Origin: Mycobacterium sp. DL
GTDB taxonomy: Bacteria > Actinomycetota > Actinomycetes > Mycobacteriales > Mycobacteriaceae
Assembly (NCBI RefSeq): GCF_039729195.1
Contig: NZ_CP155796.1
Span: 4,092,001-4,156,000 of the forward strand
Direction: 5' to 3'
Length of the DNA stretch: 64,000 bases
Both the position numbers and the translations under genes were made by a program. Shown here in pieces: positions 48,599 to 57,178 of the stretch. The first letter of the stretch is position 1. Every line of letters starts with the position of its first letter. Under the pieces are notes generated by a model. The model was not told the DNA's origin. It saw nothing but the letters and a program-made list of their open reading frames with translations, and made no database searches.

Positions 48599-50593
48599 AT
48601 GATGCACTGGTTGACCGAACCGTTCGAGGCGGATGTCGTCCTGCGAGCGCTGGCAGCCGGCGTGATCGCGGCCTGCCTCTGTGCTCTGGTCGGTTGCTGG
48701 GTGTTGTTGCGGGGCAGCGTTTTTCTTGGTGAGGCAATGACGCACGGCATGTTGCCGGGAGTTGCGCTGGCGGCGTTGACGGGGCTCAGCCTGATGATCG
48801 GTGGGTTGGTTGCGGCACTGGTGATGGCGGTCGGCGTCGCGGCGATCGGGCGCTCGTCGAAGTTGTCGTCGGATACGGCCATCGGGCTTCTGCTGGTCGG
48901 CATGCTCGCTCTCGGCGTGATCGTCGTGTCGCATTCGCAGAGCTTCGCCGTCGACCTCACCGCTTTTCTGTTCGGCGATGTGCTCGCGGTGCGCACCACC
49001 GATCCGGTGGTGCTCGGCGCAGCTTTACTGCTGACGCTCGCAGCGGTGATCATCGGGCACCGCGCCTTCGTGGCGGTGACCTTCGATCCGCGCAAAGCCG
49101 CAACCCTGGGCCTGCGGCCGCAGCTGGCGATCCCCGCCGTCACGGTGCTGATGGCCGTGGCGATGGTCGCGTCGTTCCATGTGGTCGGAACCCTGTTGGT
49201 GCTGGGATTGCTCGTCGCACCTGCGGCGACCGCGTTGACGTGGGCGCGTTCGATACCGCAGGTGATGGTGCTTGCCGCGCTCGTGGGTTCGGCTGCGGTG
49301 TATGTGGGCCTTGTCATCTCGTGGCACGCGGGTACGGCTGGTGGCGCGACGATCGCCGGCGTCGCCGTTCTGATGTTCTTCGCCTCCACCCTCCTGTCGG
49401 TCATTCGGAGAAAGTGGAAACAGGTCTCGGTCGCGGCCGCCTCGGTCTGTCTGGTGGCAGGGTGCGCCGGAGGAGGGACGCCACCGCCGCCTTCGGAAGA
49501 ACCGTCGGCCGACGGACACGACGACGTGTCCGTAGAAGGCGCGCGCGAACTCGACGGGCCGCTGACAAAACTGGTGTTGGTGGACCCCGCCACGGGCGAA
49601 ACCTCGGTGTACGACGCGGTGGACGAAACCGAGACGGCCGTCGGCGCCTACGGGCCGGTCGCCTCGCTCACCGGAGACGGGCGATTCGCCTATCTGCGTA
49701 CCGAAGATGGCACCACGATCGTCGATGCCGGGGCGTGGACGTTCGACCACGGCGACCACTATCACTACTTCGCCACTGATCCCGCCGTGGTCGGCACGTT
49801 GGATGCACCGGGGGCCTCGGTGAGCGCGAGCAACTCTGCTGTTGCCGTCGAAAGCACCACGGGCAGCGTGGAACTGCTTGATCGGGAAGCGCTCGGTGAG
49901 CGGACGGTCGAACCACCGACCGGGCTGGCTGTGAGTGACGACATCGTCTCCGTGGTGCCCTACGGCAGCAGGTTGGTGGCGGTCGCCGATGGTGGCGGCA
50001 TGCAGGTGATCGGCGACGACGGCCCCGCGGAGTTGTCCGGGAAGTGCCCGAATCCCGCTTGGTCGATGCCCACCCGGCGTGCGGTGGTGTTCGGCTGCGA
50101 GACCGGCGCGGTGCGGGTGACCGGCGGCGGTGGTGAGCTTGCGGTGACCCAGCTGCCCTTTCCGGCCGACGCCCCGACGCAGCGGCCCCGGGCTATGAGC
50201 CATCGCGACCGCGCAGATGTATTCGCTGGTGTCGCAGACGGTCACGTCTGGGTTCTCGACAGTCGGCAGCGCTCATGGGTTTTGATCTCCGTACCGGACG
50301 CGGTTGCGGTGAACACCGCCGGTGACGGCTCCGTGCTGGTGCTGCACCGCGACGGCACGCTGGGCATGTTCGACGTGAACACGCGAGCCGAGACCGCCAG
50401 AGTGCCGATCTTTCCCGGCGACATTCCGACCGATGGCCTTCAGCCGGTGATCGATATCGACTCCGACCGCGCCTACATCAACAACGTCGAAGCCCGGGAG
50501 GTGTACGAGATCGACTACGCCGACGGGCTGCGCATCGCACGGACCTTGAGCACGCAGGTGGCTCCAGGGTTGATGGTGGAGACCGGCCGGTGA
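48599..50593 (+). CDS. Fusion protein: zinc ABC permease (AztB) plus AztD-like metallochaperone domain
   Basis: 664 residues in one open frame. Residues 1-267 are an ABC-3 family (ZnuB/MntB) permease with about eight hydrophobic segments, including GSVFLGEAMTHGMLPGVAL and VVGTLLVLGLLVAPAATAL. Then comes a basic patch (RRKWK, 270-274), another hydrophobic stretch and the lipobox-like VAGC with Cys289, an acidic/His linker, and from about 310 a beta-propeller domain like AztD (HGDHYHY cluster; Cys pair in SGKCPNP and VFGCETG). No ATG or GTG lies at the junction, so the lipoprotein-like segment is internal. The TGA overlaps the aztC GTG. The fusion might tether the chaperone to the permease or be cleaved at Cys289; both are inference. 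Confidence 0.85.
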   Translation: MMHWLTEPFEADVVLRALAAGVIAACLCALVGCWVLLRGSVFLGEAMTHGMLPGVALAALTGLSLMIGGLVAALVMAVGVAAIGRSSKLSSDTAIGLLLVGMLALGVIVVSHSQSFAVDLTAFLFGDVLAVRTTDPVVLGAALLLTLAAVIIGHRAFVAVTFDPRKAATLGLRPQLAIPAVTVLMAVAMVASFHVVGTLLVLGLLVAPAATALTWARSIPQVMVLAALVGSAAVYVGLVISWHAGTAGGATIAGVAVLMFFASTLLSVIRRKWKQVSVAAASVCLVAGCAGGGTPPPPSEEPSADGHDDVSVEGARELDGPLTKLVLVDPATGETSVYDAVDETETAVGAYGPVASLTGDGRFAYLRTEDGTTIVDAGAWTFDHGDHYHYFATDPAVVGTLDAPGASVSASNSAVAVESTTGSVELLDREALGERTVEPPTGLAVSDDIVSVVPYGSRLVAVADGGGMQVIGDDGPAELSGKCPNPAWSMPTRRAVVFGCETGAVRVTGGGGELAVTQLPFPADAPTQRPRAMSHRDRADVFAGVADGHVWVLDSRQRSWVLISVPDAVAVNTAGDGSVLVLHRDGTLGMFDVNTRAETARVPIFPGDIPTDGLQPVIDIDSDRAYINNVEAREVYEIDYADGLRIARTLSTQVAPGLMVETGR

Positions 50594-51495
50594 GACGGTG
50601 GGCACTGATATGCATCGTCGCTCTCCTCACCGTGGCGTCGACGGCATGTGGTGGGACGTCCGGCGGCGGCGACATCGTCGTCACCACCAACATTCTCGGA
50701 GACGTGGTCCGCAATGTCGTCGGGGATTCCGCCGCGGTTCGGGTCTTGATGAAGCCGAACGCCGACCCGCATTCGTTTGGTGTCTCCGCTCAGGAAGCTG
50801 CCGCGATGTCGAGCGCAGGTGTGATCATCTACAACGGACTCGGCCTGGAAGAGAACGTGATCCGCAATGTGGAAAGCGCCGCTGAACAGGGGATTCCGAC
50901 ACTTGCCGTCGGTGATCACATCAATCCCATTCGCTACGCGGAAGGCGACAGCATGGGCGTTCCGGACCCGCACTTCTGGACCGACCCACAACGGATGATC
51001 GCCGCCGTCGACGCCATCGAGGAAGCCATCGTCGGCGAAGTCGAAGGTATCGACGCAGATGCACTGTCGCGCAATGCTGAGGCCTACCGCGAAGAGCTCC
51101 GCGAACTCGACGCGTCGATGGTGCAGCGACTCAGTACGATTCCTGCCGACCGGCGCAAGCTGGTGACCAATCACCATGTGCTCGGCTACTTCGCGCAGCG
51201 GTTCGGCTTCGCCGTCATCGGCGCGATCGTGCCCAGCGGTACCACTTTGGCCGCTCCGAGTTCCTCCGACCTGCAATCGCTCGTCGGCGCGATCGAAAGC
51301 GCCGGCGTGCCGGCCATCTTCGTGGATTCATCGCAGCCGGAACGGCTGGCGCGGGTACTGGCCGAGGACGCCGGAGTCCAGGTGCAGATCGTGCCGCTCT
51401 ACAGCGAATCACTAAGCCCACCAGGGACTTCGGGAGCAACGTATCTCGACATGATGCGTGCGAATATCGAAGCCATTGTTACCGGCCTGCGATAG
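50590..51495 (+). CDS. aztC: Zinc ABC transporter substrate-binding lipoprotein, AztC-like
   Basis: 301-residue cluster A-I binding protein. The signal peptide ends in the lipobox STAC with Cys20. Expected zinc ligands are present: His61 in NADPHSFG, His128 in PDPHFW, His195/196 in TNHHVLGY, and Asp246 in FVDSSQP. It lacks the long His-rich loop of ZnuA, as is typical of AztC, which receives zinc from AztD. GTG start overlapping the upstream stop (GTGA). Followed by aztD 37 bp later. Confidence 0.9.
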   Translation: MRRWALICIVALLTVASTACGGTSGGGDIVVTTNILGDVVRNVVGDSAAVRVLMKPNADPHSFGVSAQEAAAMSSAGVIIYNGLGLEENVIRNVESAAEQGIPTLAVGDHINPIRYAEGDSMGVPDPHFWTDPQRMIAAVDAIEEAIVGEVEGIDADALSRNAEAYREELRELDASMVQRLSTIPADRRKLVTNHHVLGYFAQRFGFAVIGAIVPSGTTLAAPSSSDLQSLVGAIESAGVPAIFVDSSQPERLARVLAEDAGVQVQIVPLYSESLSPPGTSGATYLDMMRANIEAIVTGLR

Positions 51496-51532
51496 GCGCA
51501 GGCCGTTCTGATCAGCTCGGAGGGAGCAGATT

Positions 51533-52735
51533 ATGTCCAAATCGCGGTGGCTTTACCGCGTCGGTGTGGCCTCGGGTGCGGTAGTCGCCCTGGCGGCGTG
51601 CTCGGGTGGCAACGATGCTGAGAGCACGCAGGGTGCCGAGACGACTCAGGAGAGTCCGGCGCGGTCCGCGCCGGTCAACGAACCCCTGGTGGCGACCTAT
51701 GACGGGGGCCTTTACATCCTCGATGGCGAAACCCTCGAGGTGCAGGAGGACATTCCGTTGGAGGGGTTCCTGCGCGTCAACCCGGCTGGAGACCAGAGTC
51801 ACGTGCTGGTCACCACAAGTGACGGCTTTCGGATTCTGGACGCTGCCGGCGGGCAGTTGACCGACGATACGTTCCCGGCCGACGAGGCCGGACACGTTGT
51901 GGCGCATGGTGAGCGCACGGTGCTGTTCGCCGACGGGTCGGGGGAGATCATGGCGTTCGACCCGCACGACCTGGAAAACGGCATGCCGGAGACGGAGAAT
52001 TTCACGACGCCCGAAGCTCACCACGGGGTCGCGGTGATCCTCGGTGACGGAACGCTGGTGCACAGCATCGGCGATTCGGAGAACCGCACCGGGGCCGTCG
52101 CGATGCAGGGTGATCAAGAGGTCGCCCGCAGCGAGGAGTGCCCGGGCATCCACGGTGAGACGGTCGCTGCTGACGAGGTGGTGGTGCTGGGCTGCGAGGA
52201 CGGGGTTCTGGAGTACGCCAACGGCGAGTTCACCAAGATCGCCAGTCCGACGCCATACGGTCGGATCGGCAATACCCGCGGGCATGAGGACTCGCCGGTT
52301 GTGCTCGGTGATATGAAGATCGATCCGGACGCCGAACTCGAACGTCCGGAGCAGTTTTCGCTGATCGACACCACCACCGACCAGCTCAGGGTCGTCGCGC
52401 TGCCGCCGTCGGTGAGCTACTGGTTCCGCTCGCTCGGGCGGGGACCCCAGGGCGAGGCGCTGATTCTCGGCACCGACGGCAAGCTATATGTCTTCGACCC
52501 GGTGACCGGTGACACGGTGCGTTCGATTCAAGTGACCCAGCCGTGGTCGGAGCCCGACGACTGGCAGCAGCCGGGGCCCGCGGTCTTCACCCGCGAAGAT
52601 GCTGTGTACGTCAGTGACCCTGCAGCCAAGCAGATTCACCTGGTGGACCTGCAGGACGGCGCGGTGACCGCGTCCGGGTCGCTGGAGCAGACGCCCAATG
52701 AGCTCAGCGGCGCTGCAGGTCACGATCATCACTGA
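51533..52735 (+). CDS. aztD: Zinc metallochaperone AztD (lipoprotein)
   Basis: 400-residue lipoprotein, lipobox LAAC with Cys23, then a seven-bladed-propeller-type repeat region. Family marks are the Cys-containing SEECPGIHGE and VVLGCEDG pair and FDPVTGDTVRSIQVT. It has an AHHGVAV pair and a His-rich C-terminal end (GHDHH) fit for zinc. In Paracoccus, AztD hands zinc directly to AztC (established knowledge). It is a second AztD-type domain in the same operon, beside the one fused to the permease. ATG 51533 is preceded by GGAGG. Confidence 0.88.
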   Translation: MSKSRWLYRVGVASGAVVALAACSGGNDAESTQGAETTQESPARSAPVNEPLVATYDGGLYILDGETLEVQEDIPLEGFLRVNPAGDQSHVLVTTSDGFRILDAAGGQLTDDTFPADEAGHVVAHGERTVLFADGSGEIMAFDPHDLENGMPETENFTTPEAHHGVAVILGDGTLVHSIGDSENRTGAVAMQGDQEVARSEECPGIHGETVAADEVVVLGCEDGVLEYANGEFTKIASPTPYGRIGNTRGHEDSPVVLGDMKIDPDAELERPEQFSLIDTTTDQLRVVALPPSVSYWFRSLGRGPQGEALILGTDGKLYVFDPVTGDTVRSIQVTQPWSEPDDWQQPGPAVFTREDAVYVSDPAAKQIHLVDLQDGAVTASGSLEQTPNELSGAAGHDHH

Positions 52736-52747
52736 GTAGAAGGGCGT

Positions 52748-52784
52748 ACTCGGCCGGTGGGTGGTGTCCGCCCACCGGCCGAGT
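52748..52784. terminator. GC-rich 14-bp hairpin between convergent aztD and the 52813 gene
   Basis: ACTCGGCCGGTGGG pairs perfectly with CCCACCGGCCGAGT around a 9-nt loop. There is no T-run, as often in mycobacteria. Placed 13 bp after the aztD stop and 29 bp from the convergent stop, it could serve both operons. Confidence 0.7.
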
Positions 52785-52812
52785 GCGACGCCTGCAGGAT
52801 TGAGGCCAGAGG

Positions 52813-53202
52813 TCAGTTCTGGTTGCTGGACCTCGTGAGGGTCTGGTCGGCCCGCAAACCGAGCGGCAGGTTCTGGCGATCCCACGAGCCGGCGGCCACC
52901 CACGTGCATGCGGCATCAACATCAGCTCGCGTTCTCAACGGGCCCACCCACACCACTGAGGCGACAGGAACTCGATCGACCGTGCACGGCTGCAGCATCA
53001 TCATCACACCGCCTTCGGAAACGCCGGTAGCACAGGTCAATTGGCCTAGCTGGCACTGGGTCACGATCAGCACGCCATGTGGGCAGCCGCGGACGACGCT
53101 ACGGAGTTCCCGCACCGACGAGTCTGTCAACTCCGAGTCGCACGCCGTGCACAGTCCGACGGTGAACGGCCGGTTCGTGAAACCGGTTTCGGGGTAGGGC
53201 AT
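52813..53202 (-). CDS. Cysteine-rich small protein, zinc-regulon neighbour, function unknown
   Basis: 129-residue soluble protein with seven cysteines (18, 21, 40, 50, 57, 73, 99), including a CxxC (LCTACDSEL) and RGCPHG. No signal peptide or membrane segment is seen. The spacing resembles thioredoxin-like (2Fe-2S) ferredoxin folds, but no family can be named with confidence. It starts 1 bp after the G3E GTPase stop and is co-transcribed from the promoter with Zur-like box 2, so it is probably made during zinc starvation. Mycobacterial zinc-responsive operons also encode the ribosome-hibernation factor Mrf; whether this is related needs alignment. Confidence 0.72.
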   Translation of the reverse strand: MPYPETGFTNRPFTVGLCTACDSELTDSSVRELRSVVRGCPHGVLIVTQCQLGQLTCATGVSEGGVMMMLQPCTVDRVPVASVVWVGPLRTRADVDAACTWVAAGSWDRQNLPLGLRADQTLTRSSNQN

Positions 53203-53203
53203 T

Positions 53204-54349
53204 TCAGGCGCCGTGCTCGTGGGGAACTCCCCACTGCGGCAGGGGGTCCGGGAATCTCATCCACGTCTCCTCACCGTGGGCCATCTCGTCGTCGGTCAGC
53301 ACCGCGGACTCCAGTAGTGCCGTCAACCGCGGTCGGTCGAGTCGCACGCCGATGAACACGATCTCCTGCGACGGCGCTATCTCGGTGGTCGACCAGTACT
53401 GAGCGGGTTCGATGACCATGTTCGGCCCGGCCTGCGACCAGATCGCTGCGATCGACGGCCGTGTCGCTATCCAGCAGAATCCCTTGCTGCGCAACAGCCC
53501 ACGAACCTGGTCGAGAGCATCCGACAGCCGCTGCGGGTGGAACGGCCGCTCGGAGCGAAAGGTCATCGACCCGATTCCGTACTCCTCGGTTTCCGGCGTG
53601 TGGCCGTTGGCGAGCTCTTCATCCCACCCAGGGGTTTGAGCTGCGGCGATCGGATCGAAAAGCCCCGTCGCGAGGACCTGGTCGAGATCGACCACCCCGT
53701 CGCGGGTCCTGATCAGCTTCGCGGTGGGATTGAGGCGACGCAGCAATGCCTCGACGGCACCGAGCTGCTGGGGTTTGACCAGATCGGTCTTGTTGAGCAG
53801 CAGCACATCTGCGAACTCGACCTGGTCGGTGAGCAGATCGGCGATGCTCCTGGCATCCCCCTCGCCGGCAGCCATCCGCCGGTCGGCCAGCGCCTCACCC
53901 TTGGCGAGTTCGGTGAGGAACGTCGAGGCGTCGACGACCGTCACCATGGTGTCGAGTGTGGCGAGTTGCCCCAGCTGGAATCCGTCCTCGAACTCCCACT
54001 CGAAGGTGGCTGCGACCGGCATCGGTTCAGAGATGCCGGTGGACTCGATCACCAACTGGTCGAAGCGGCCCTGACGGGCAAGCGCGCCGACCGCCTCGAT
54101 GAGGTCCTCACGCAGCGTGCAGCAGATGCAGCCGTTGGTGAGCTCGACCAGCTTTTCCTCCGTCCGATCGAGGTGTCCCTGTCCGGCCACGAGTGCCGCG
54201 TCGATGTTCACCTCACTCATGTCGTTGACGATCACGGCGACCCGCCGGCCGTCCCGGTTCGCAAGAATGTGGTTCAGCAGCGTGGTCTTGCCCGCGCCGA
54301 GGAACCCGGAGAGGACGGTGACGGGCAACAGCGGGGAGGCGATGGTCAT
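53204..54349 (-). CDS. G3E-family (COG0523/CobW-like) GTPase, probable zinc metallochaperone
   Basis: 381-residue protein: Walker [11 protein letters not shown], the metal-binding CxCC motif in [10 protein letters not shown], Walker B-type [10 protein letters not shown], the guanine motif NKTD, and a C-terminal CobW_C domain ([10 protein letters not shown] onwards) ending in a short His-containing tail. COG0523 proteins under Zur control (YciC, ZNG1-like) deliver zinc to key proteins during starvation; the Zur-like box 5 bp upstream of this start supports that group. ATG 54349 is used, because the upstream reading runs through the box. Confidence 0.92.
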   Translation of the reverse strand: MTIASPLLPVTVLSGFLGAGKTTLLNHILANRDGRRVAVIVNDMSEVNIDAALVAGQGHLDRTEEKLVELTNGCICCTLREDLIEAVGALARQGRFDQLVIESTGISEPMPVAATFEWEFEDGFQLGQLATLDTMVTVVDASTFLTELAKGEALADRRMAAGEGDARSIADLLTDQVEFADVLLLNKTDLVKPQQLGAVEALLRRLNPTAKLIRTRDGVVDLDQVLATGLFDPIAAAQTPGWDEELANGHTPETEEYGIGSMTFRSERPFHPQRLSDALDQVRGLLRSKGFCWIATRPSIAAIWSQAGPNMVIEPAQYWSTTEIAPSQEIVFIGVRLDRPRLTALLESAVLTDDEMAHGEETWMRFPDPLPQWGVPHEHGA

Positions 54350-54353
54350 GAGC

Positions 54354-54371
54354 TTAATGATAATCATTGTC
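54354..54371. promoter_or_regulatory. Zur-like box 2 (G3E GTPase operon)
   Basis: On the minus strand GACAATGATTATCATTAA, with the perfect core AATGAT-A-ATCATT on the plus strand at 54356-54368. It lies 5 bp upstream of the GTPase ATG, so the transcript would be leaderless or nearly so, with the box over the promoter. Confidence 0.85.
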
Positions 54372-54415
54372 AATAAGAAAGCGCGAACTTGTTGCTCGTT
54401 TAGGCAAGATCTACT

Positions 54416-54433
54416 GGAAATGGTTATCGTTAC
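54416..54433. promoter_or_regulatory. Zur-like box 3 (znuACB operon)
   Basis: GGAAATGGTTATCGTTAC aligns base for base with boxes 1 and 2 under the pattern G-R-M-AATG-R-TT-R-TC-R-TTA. It ends 3 bp before the znuA GTG. It is a weaker palindrome than the other two. Confidence 0.75.
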
Positions 54434-54436
54434 CGG

Positions 54437-55465
54437 GTGATCATCTCGGCGTCCCCCAGGTTCGGTCTGCTCGTCGCGTCGCTCGTCCTTGCCGCGCCAT
54501 TGGCGCTGTCAGCGTGTGGCAGCAGTGACGAGCCGGCTGCTTCCAGTCAAACCACGACGGGCTCCGGTGACGAATGCCCGGCGAGCCCGGTGGACGTCGT
54601 TGTCAGCGTCGACCAGTGGGGCGACATCGTGTCCCAGGTCGGGGGAGCGTGTGCCAACGTGACGACAGTGCTCGCCGGCTCCTCGGTGGATCCCCACGAC
54701 TACGAGCCGGCACCGTCCGACGCGGTGCTCTTCGACGGCGCCCAACTCGTGGTGATCAACGGCGGGCACTACGACGAGTGGGCGGCGAAACTGGCCGCCA
54801 CGTCGGCTCCGGACGCCCCTGTCATCAACGCGGTCGAGTCGAGCGGCTCCCACGAAGCGGAGGCGGGACATGATCATGAAGGGGAGGCGGGGCACGACCA
54901 GGAGGGCGAGGCCGGTCACGATCACGACGGGGAGGCGAACCCGCACGTCTGGTACAACCCGTCGACGGTGAACTCCGTCGCCGAAGCGGTGACCGCCCAG
55001 CTCAGCGAGTTGGCGCCCGACGCCAGAGGCTACTTCGAGGAGCGACACACCGCGTTCGAGAACGTGATGAGGCCCTACGTTGACGCCATCGCGACCATCA
55101 AGGCCGGCGCCGCCGGCAAGAGCTTTGCGGCCACCGAGAGTGTCTTCGACGATATGGCTGCAGCTCTAGGGCTGCAGAACCGGACGCCGGAGGGCTACCA
55201 GTTGGCATCGGCCAACGAGGCCGAGCCGACGCCGGCCGACCTCGATGCGTTCCTTCGGCTACTCGGCCAGCGCGGAGTCGATGTGCTGATCTACAACACC
55301 CAGACGGAAGGCTCGGTACCGGAACAGATTCGGGCCGCGGCCGAGGAGGCCGGAGTTCCGGTGGTGGAGGTCACCGAGACGGTGCCGCCCAACACGGAGT
55401 CCCTCCAGACCTGGCAGGTCGCGCAACTCGATTCTCTGGGTGAGGCACTCGGTGTCGGTGCATGA
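54437..55465 (+). CDS. znuA: Zinc ABC transporter substrate-binding lipoprotein ZnuA-like
   Basis: 342-residue lipoprotein, lipobox LSAC with Cys27. A typical cluster A-I binding protein: [14 protein letters not shown] with the first ligand His, then a His/Glu/Gly-rich loop made of three 8-residue repeats ([12 protein letters not shown], about residues 142-165), NPHVWYNP with the second His, and a C-terminal [10 protein letters not shown] strand. The loop type is known to help scavenge zinc. The start is GTG 54437, directly after box 3, so the message may be leaderless. Confidence 0.93.
   Translation: MIISASPRFGLLVASLVLAAPLALSACGSSDEPAASSQTTTGSGDECPASPVDVVVSVDQWGDIVSQVGGACANVTTVLAGSSVDPHDYEPAPSDAVLFDGAQLVVINGGHYDEWAAKLAATSAPDAPVINAVESSGSHEAEAGHDHEGEAGHDQEGEAGHDHDGEANPHVWYNPSTVNSVAEAVTAQLSELAPDARGYFEERHTAFENVMRPYVDAIATIKAGAAGKSFAATESVFDDMAAALGLQNRTPEGYQLASANEAEPTPADLDAFLRLLGQRGVDVLIYNTQTEGSVPEQIRAAAEEAGVPVVEVTETVPPNTESLQTWQVAQLDSLGEALGVGA
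54860..54931 (+). repeat. 24-bp tandem repeat (x3) in the znuA histidine loop
   Basis: Three 24-bp units at 54860-54883, 54884-54907 and 54908-54931 encode [16 protein letters not shown] and EAGHDHDG. Third-base differences show that selection keeps the amino-acid pattern, while copy number may vary. Confidence 0.85.
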
Positions 55466-56234
55466 CGTGCCCGCTGATCCGGCGCTGACGTTCACCGACG
55501 TCAGTGTCGTGCGCGGTGGCCGCACCATCTGGTCGGAGTCGACGCTGCAGGTCGATGCGGGCCGGTTCGTCGCCGTCATCGGATCCAACGGCGCGGGTAA
55601 GACCACCCTGCTCAAGGTGATCCTCGGCCTGCTTCCGGTCGCCACCGGTTCAGTGCAGGTCTACGGCGAGCGTCCCGGTGTGCTTAACGACGAAATCGGT
55701 TACGTACCACAGCATTACGAGGTCAATGCCAGTGAGGCGATCCGCGGTCGGGATGCCGTGCTGCTCGGGCTGAGCGGCCGGCGCTGGGGATTCGCCCGGC
55801 CCAGCGCCGACGACCGCCGGCGGGTCGACGAGGCTCTGACATGGGTCGAGGCCGGTGACATCGCCGACCGTCGACTGTCCGAACTCTCCGGCGGCCAACG
55901 CCAGCGGATCGCGCTGGCCGGCGCCCTCGTCTCCAAACCACGGATGCTGATCCTCGACGAGCCGTTGGCGTCGCTGGACCTGCGCAACCAGCACGAGATC
56001 GTGGCGCTGCTGGCCCGGCTCAAGCGTGAACTGGGTGTGACCGTCATCGTGGTGGCGCACGATCTGAACCCGCTGCTCGCAGTCCTCGACAGTGCGATCT
56101 ACCTGCTGGACGGCCATGCTCACCACGCCGCGATCGATCGGGTGGTGGACTCCGAACTGCTCACCCATATGTACGGAACACCCATCAAGGTGGCACACAC
56201 CTTGCAGGGTGAGCTCTACATGCGGGGCGTGTGA
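55440..56234 (+). CDS. znuC: Zinc ABC transporter ATP-binding protein ZnuC-like
   Basis: 264-residue ATPase: Walker A GSNGAGKTT, signature LSGGQRQRIALAGA, Walker B MLILDEPLASLD and VVAHDLNPLL. Several in-frame GTG starts exist (55440, 55452, 55458, 55467); the first is shown, and the later ones reduce or remove the overlap with znuA. The stop overlaps the znuB start by 4 bp. Confidence 0.92.
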   Translation: MRHSVSVHDVPADPALTFTDVSVVRGGRTIWSESTLQVDAGRFVAVIGSNGAGKTTLLKVILGLLPVATGSVQVYGERPGVLNDEIGYVPQHYEVNASEAIRGRDAVLLGLSGRRWGFARPSADDRRRVDEALTWVEAGDIADRRLSELSGGQRQRIALAGALVSKPRMLILDEPLASLDLRNQHEIVALLARLKRELGVTVIVVAHDLNPLLAVLDSAIYLLDGHAHHAAIDRVVDSELLTHMYGTPIKVAHTLQGELYMRGV

Positions 56235-57178
56235 TGACCGAGTCCCTGCTCGCCATCGGTTATCAGGACAACTGGCAGCAGATCCTCGGCTCGTCGTTCA
56301 TGCGTAACGCGTGGCTCGGTGGGACCATCGTCGCGCTCTCCGCGGGTTTGATGGGCTACTTCATCGTCGTGCGAAATTCGTCGTTCGCAGCGCACGCACT
56401 GGCACACATCGGGCTGCCCGGTGCCACCGGCGCCGTGCTGCTCGGACTGCCGGCGGCGTTGGGGCTCGGCGTGTTCTGCGTCGGCGGCGCCCTGGTGATC
56501 GGGGCTCTGGGCAAGCGCGCCTCGGAGCGCGACGTCGCGACGGGCACGGTGCTCGCGTTCGCAACCGGGCTCGGCCTGTTCTTCAACTCGCTGGCCACCC
56601 GCAACTCGTCGACCCTGACCAACGTGCTGTTCGGGAACCTGCTGGCGATCACGTCGGATCAACTGCTGTCGTTCCTGGCGCTGCTGGTGCTCACGGCTGC
56701 CTGTATCGCGTTCGTCTTCCGTCCGCTGTTGTTCGCGTCGGTCAACAGCCAGGTCGCGGAGGCCAAAGGTGTTCCGGTACGGGGTCTGTCGATCGCCTTC
56801 ATGGTGCTGCTGGGGATCACCATCACGATGGCCGTCCAGGCGGTGGGGACGCTGCTGTTGTTCGCCCTGGTCGTCACGCCGGCGGCCACAGCGCTCATCC
56901 TGACTGCCCGTCCGGTTCTCGCGATGGCCGTTTCGGCGGTCATCGGCCTGGTCTCGGTGTGGTCGGGGCTGGTGCTGTCGGCGATGTTCGATCTGCCACC
57001 GAGTTTCGTGATCGTGACGATCGCGTGCGGTGTCTGGTTCGTGGTCTGGGCGGGTGGCCGGATGCCGCGCCCGGGCCGTAGGTCCGCGGCACACTCCGCT
57101 GAGTCCACTAACCTCACAGAGCATGTCCAGGAGTCCGGCGCCGCGACGACGAGCGACCCTGGCATCTCTCGCAGCTGA
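56231..57178 (+). CDS. znuB: Zinc ABC transporter permease ZnuB-like
   Basis: 315-residue ABC-3 family permease with about eight hydrophobic segments; family marks include FAAHALAHIGLPGATGAVL and AVQAVGTLLLFALVVTPAATAL. The start is GTG-ATG, overlapping znuC. The hydrophilic C-terminal tail (about 285-315) overlaps the start of the LacI gene by 56 bp, which is long for a functional overlap. Completes a second full zinc importer beside the Azt system. Confidence 0.92.
   Translation: MMTESLLAIGYQDNWQQILGSSFMRNAWLGGTIVALSAGLMGYFIVVRNSSFAAHALAHIGLPGATGAVLLGLPAALGLGVFCVGGALVIGALGKRASERDVATGTVLAFATGLGLFFNSLATRNSSTLTNVLFGNLLAITSDQLLSFLALLVLTAACIAFVFRPLLFASVNSQVAEAKGVPVRGLSIAFMVLLGITITMAVQAVGTLLLFALVVTPAATALILTARPVLAMAVSAVIGLVSVWSGLVLSAMFDLPPSFVIVTIACGVWFVVWAGGRMPRPGRRSAAHSAESTNLTEHVQESGAATTSDPGISRS

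Noticed and set aside
48559..49593. 344-codon minus-strand frame opposite the permease
   Set aside because: Thr/Ala/Ser/Pro-rich low complexity from reading a hydrophobic membrane gene backwards.
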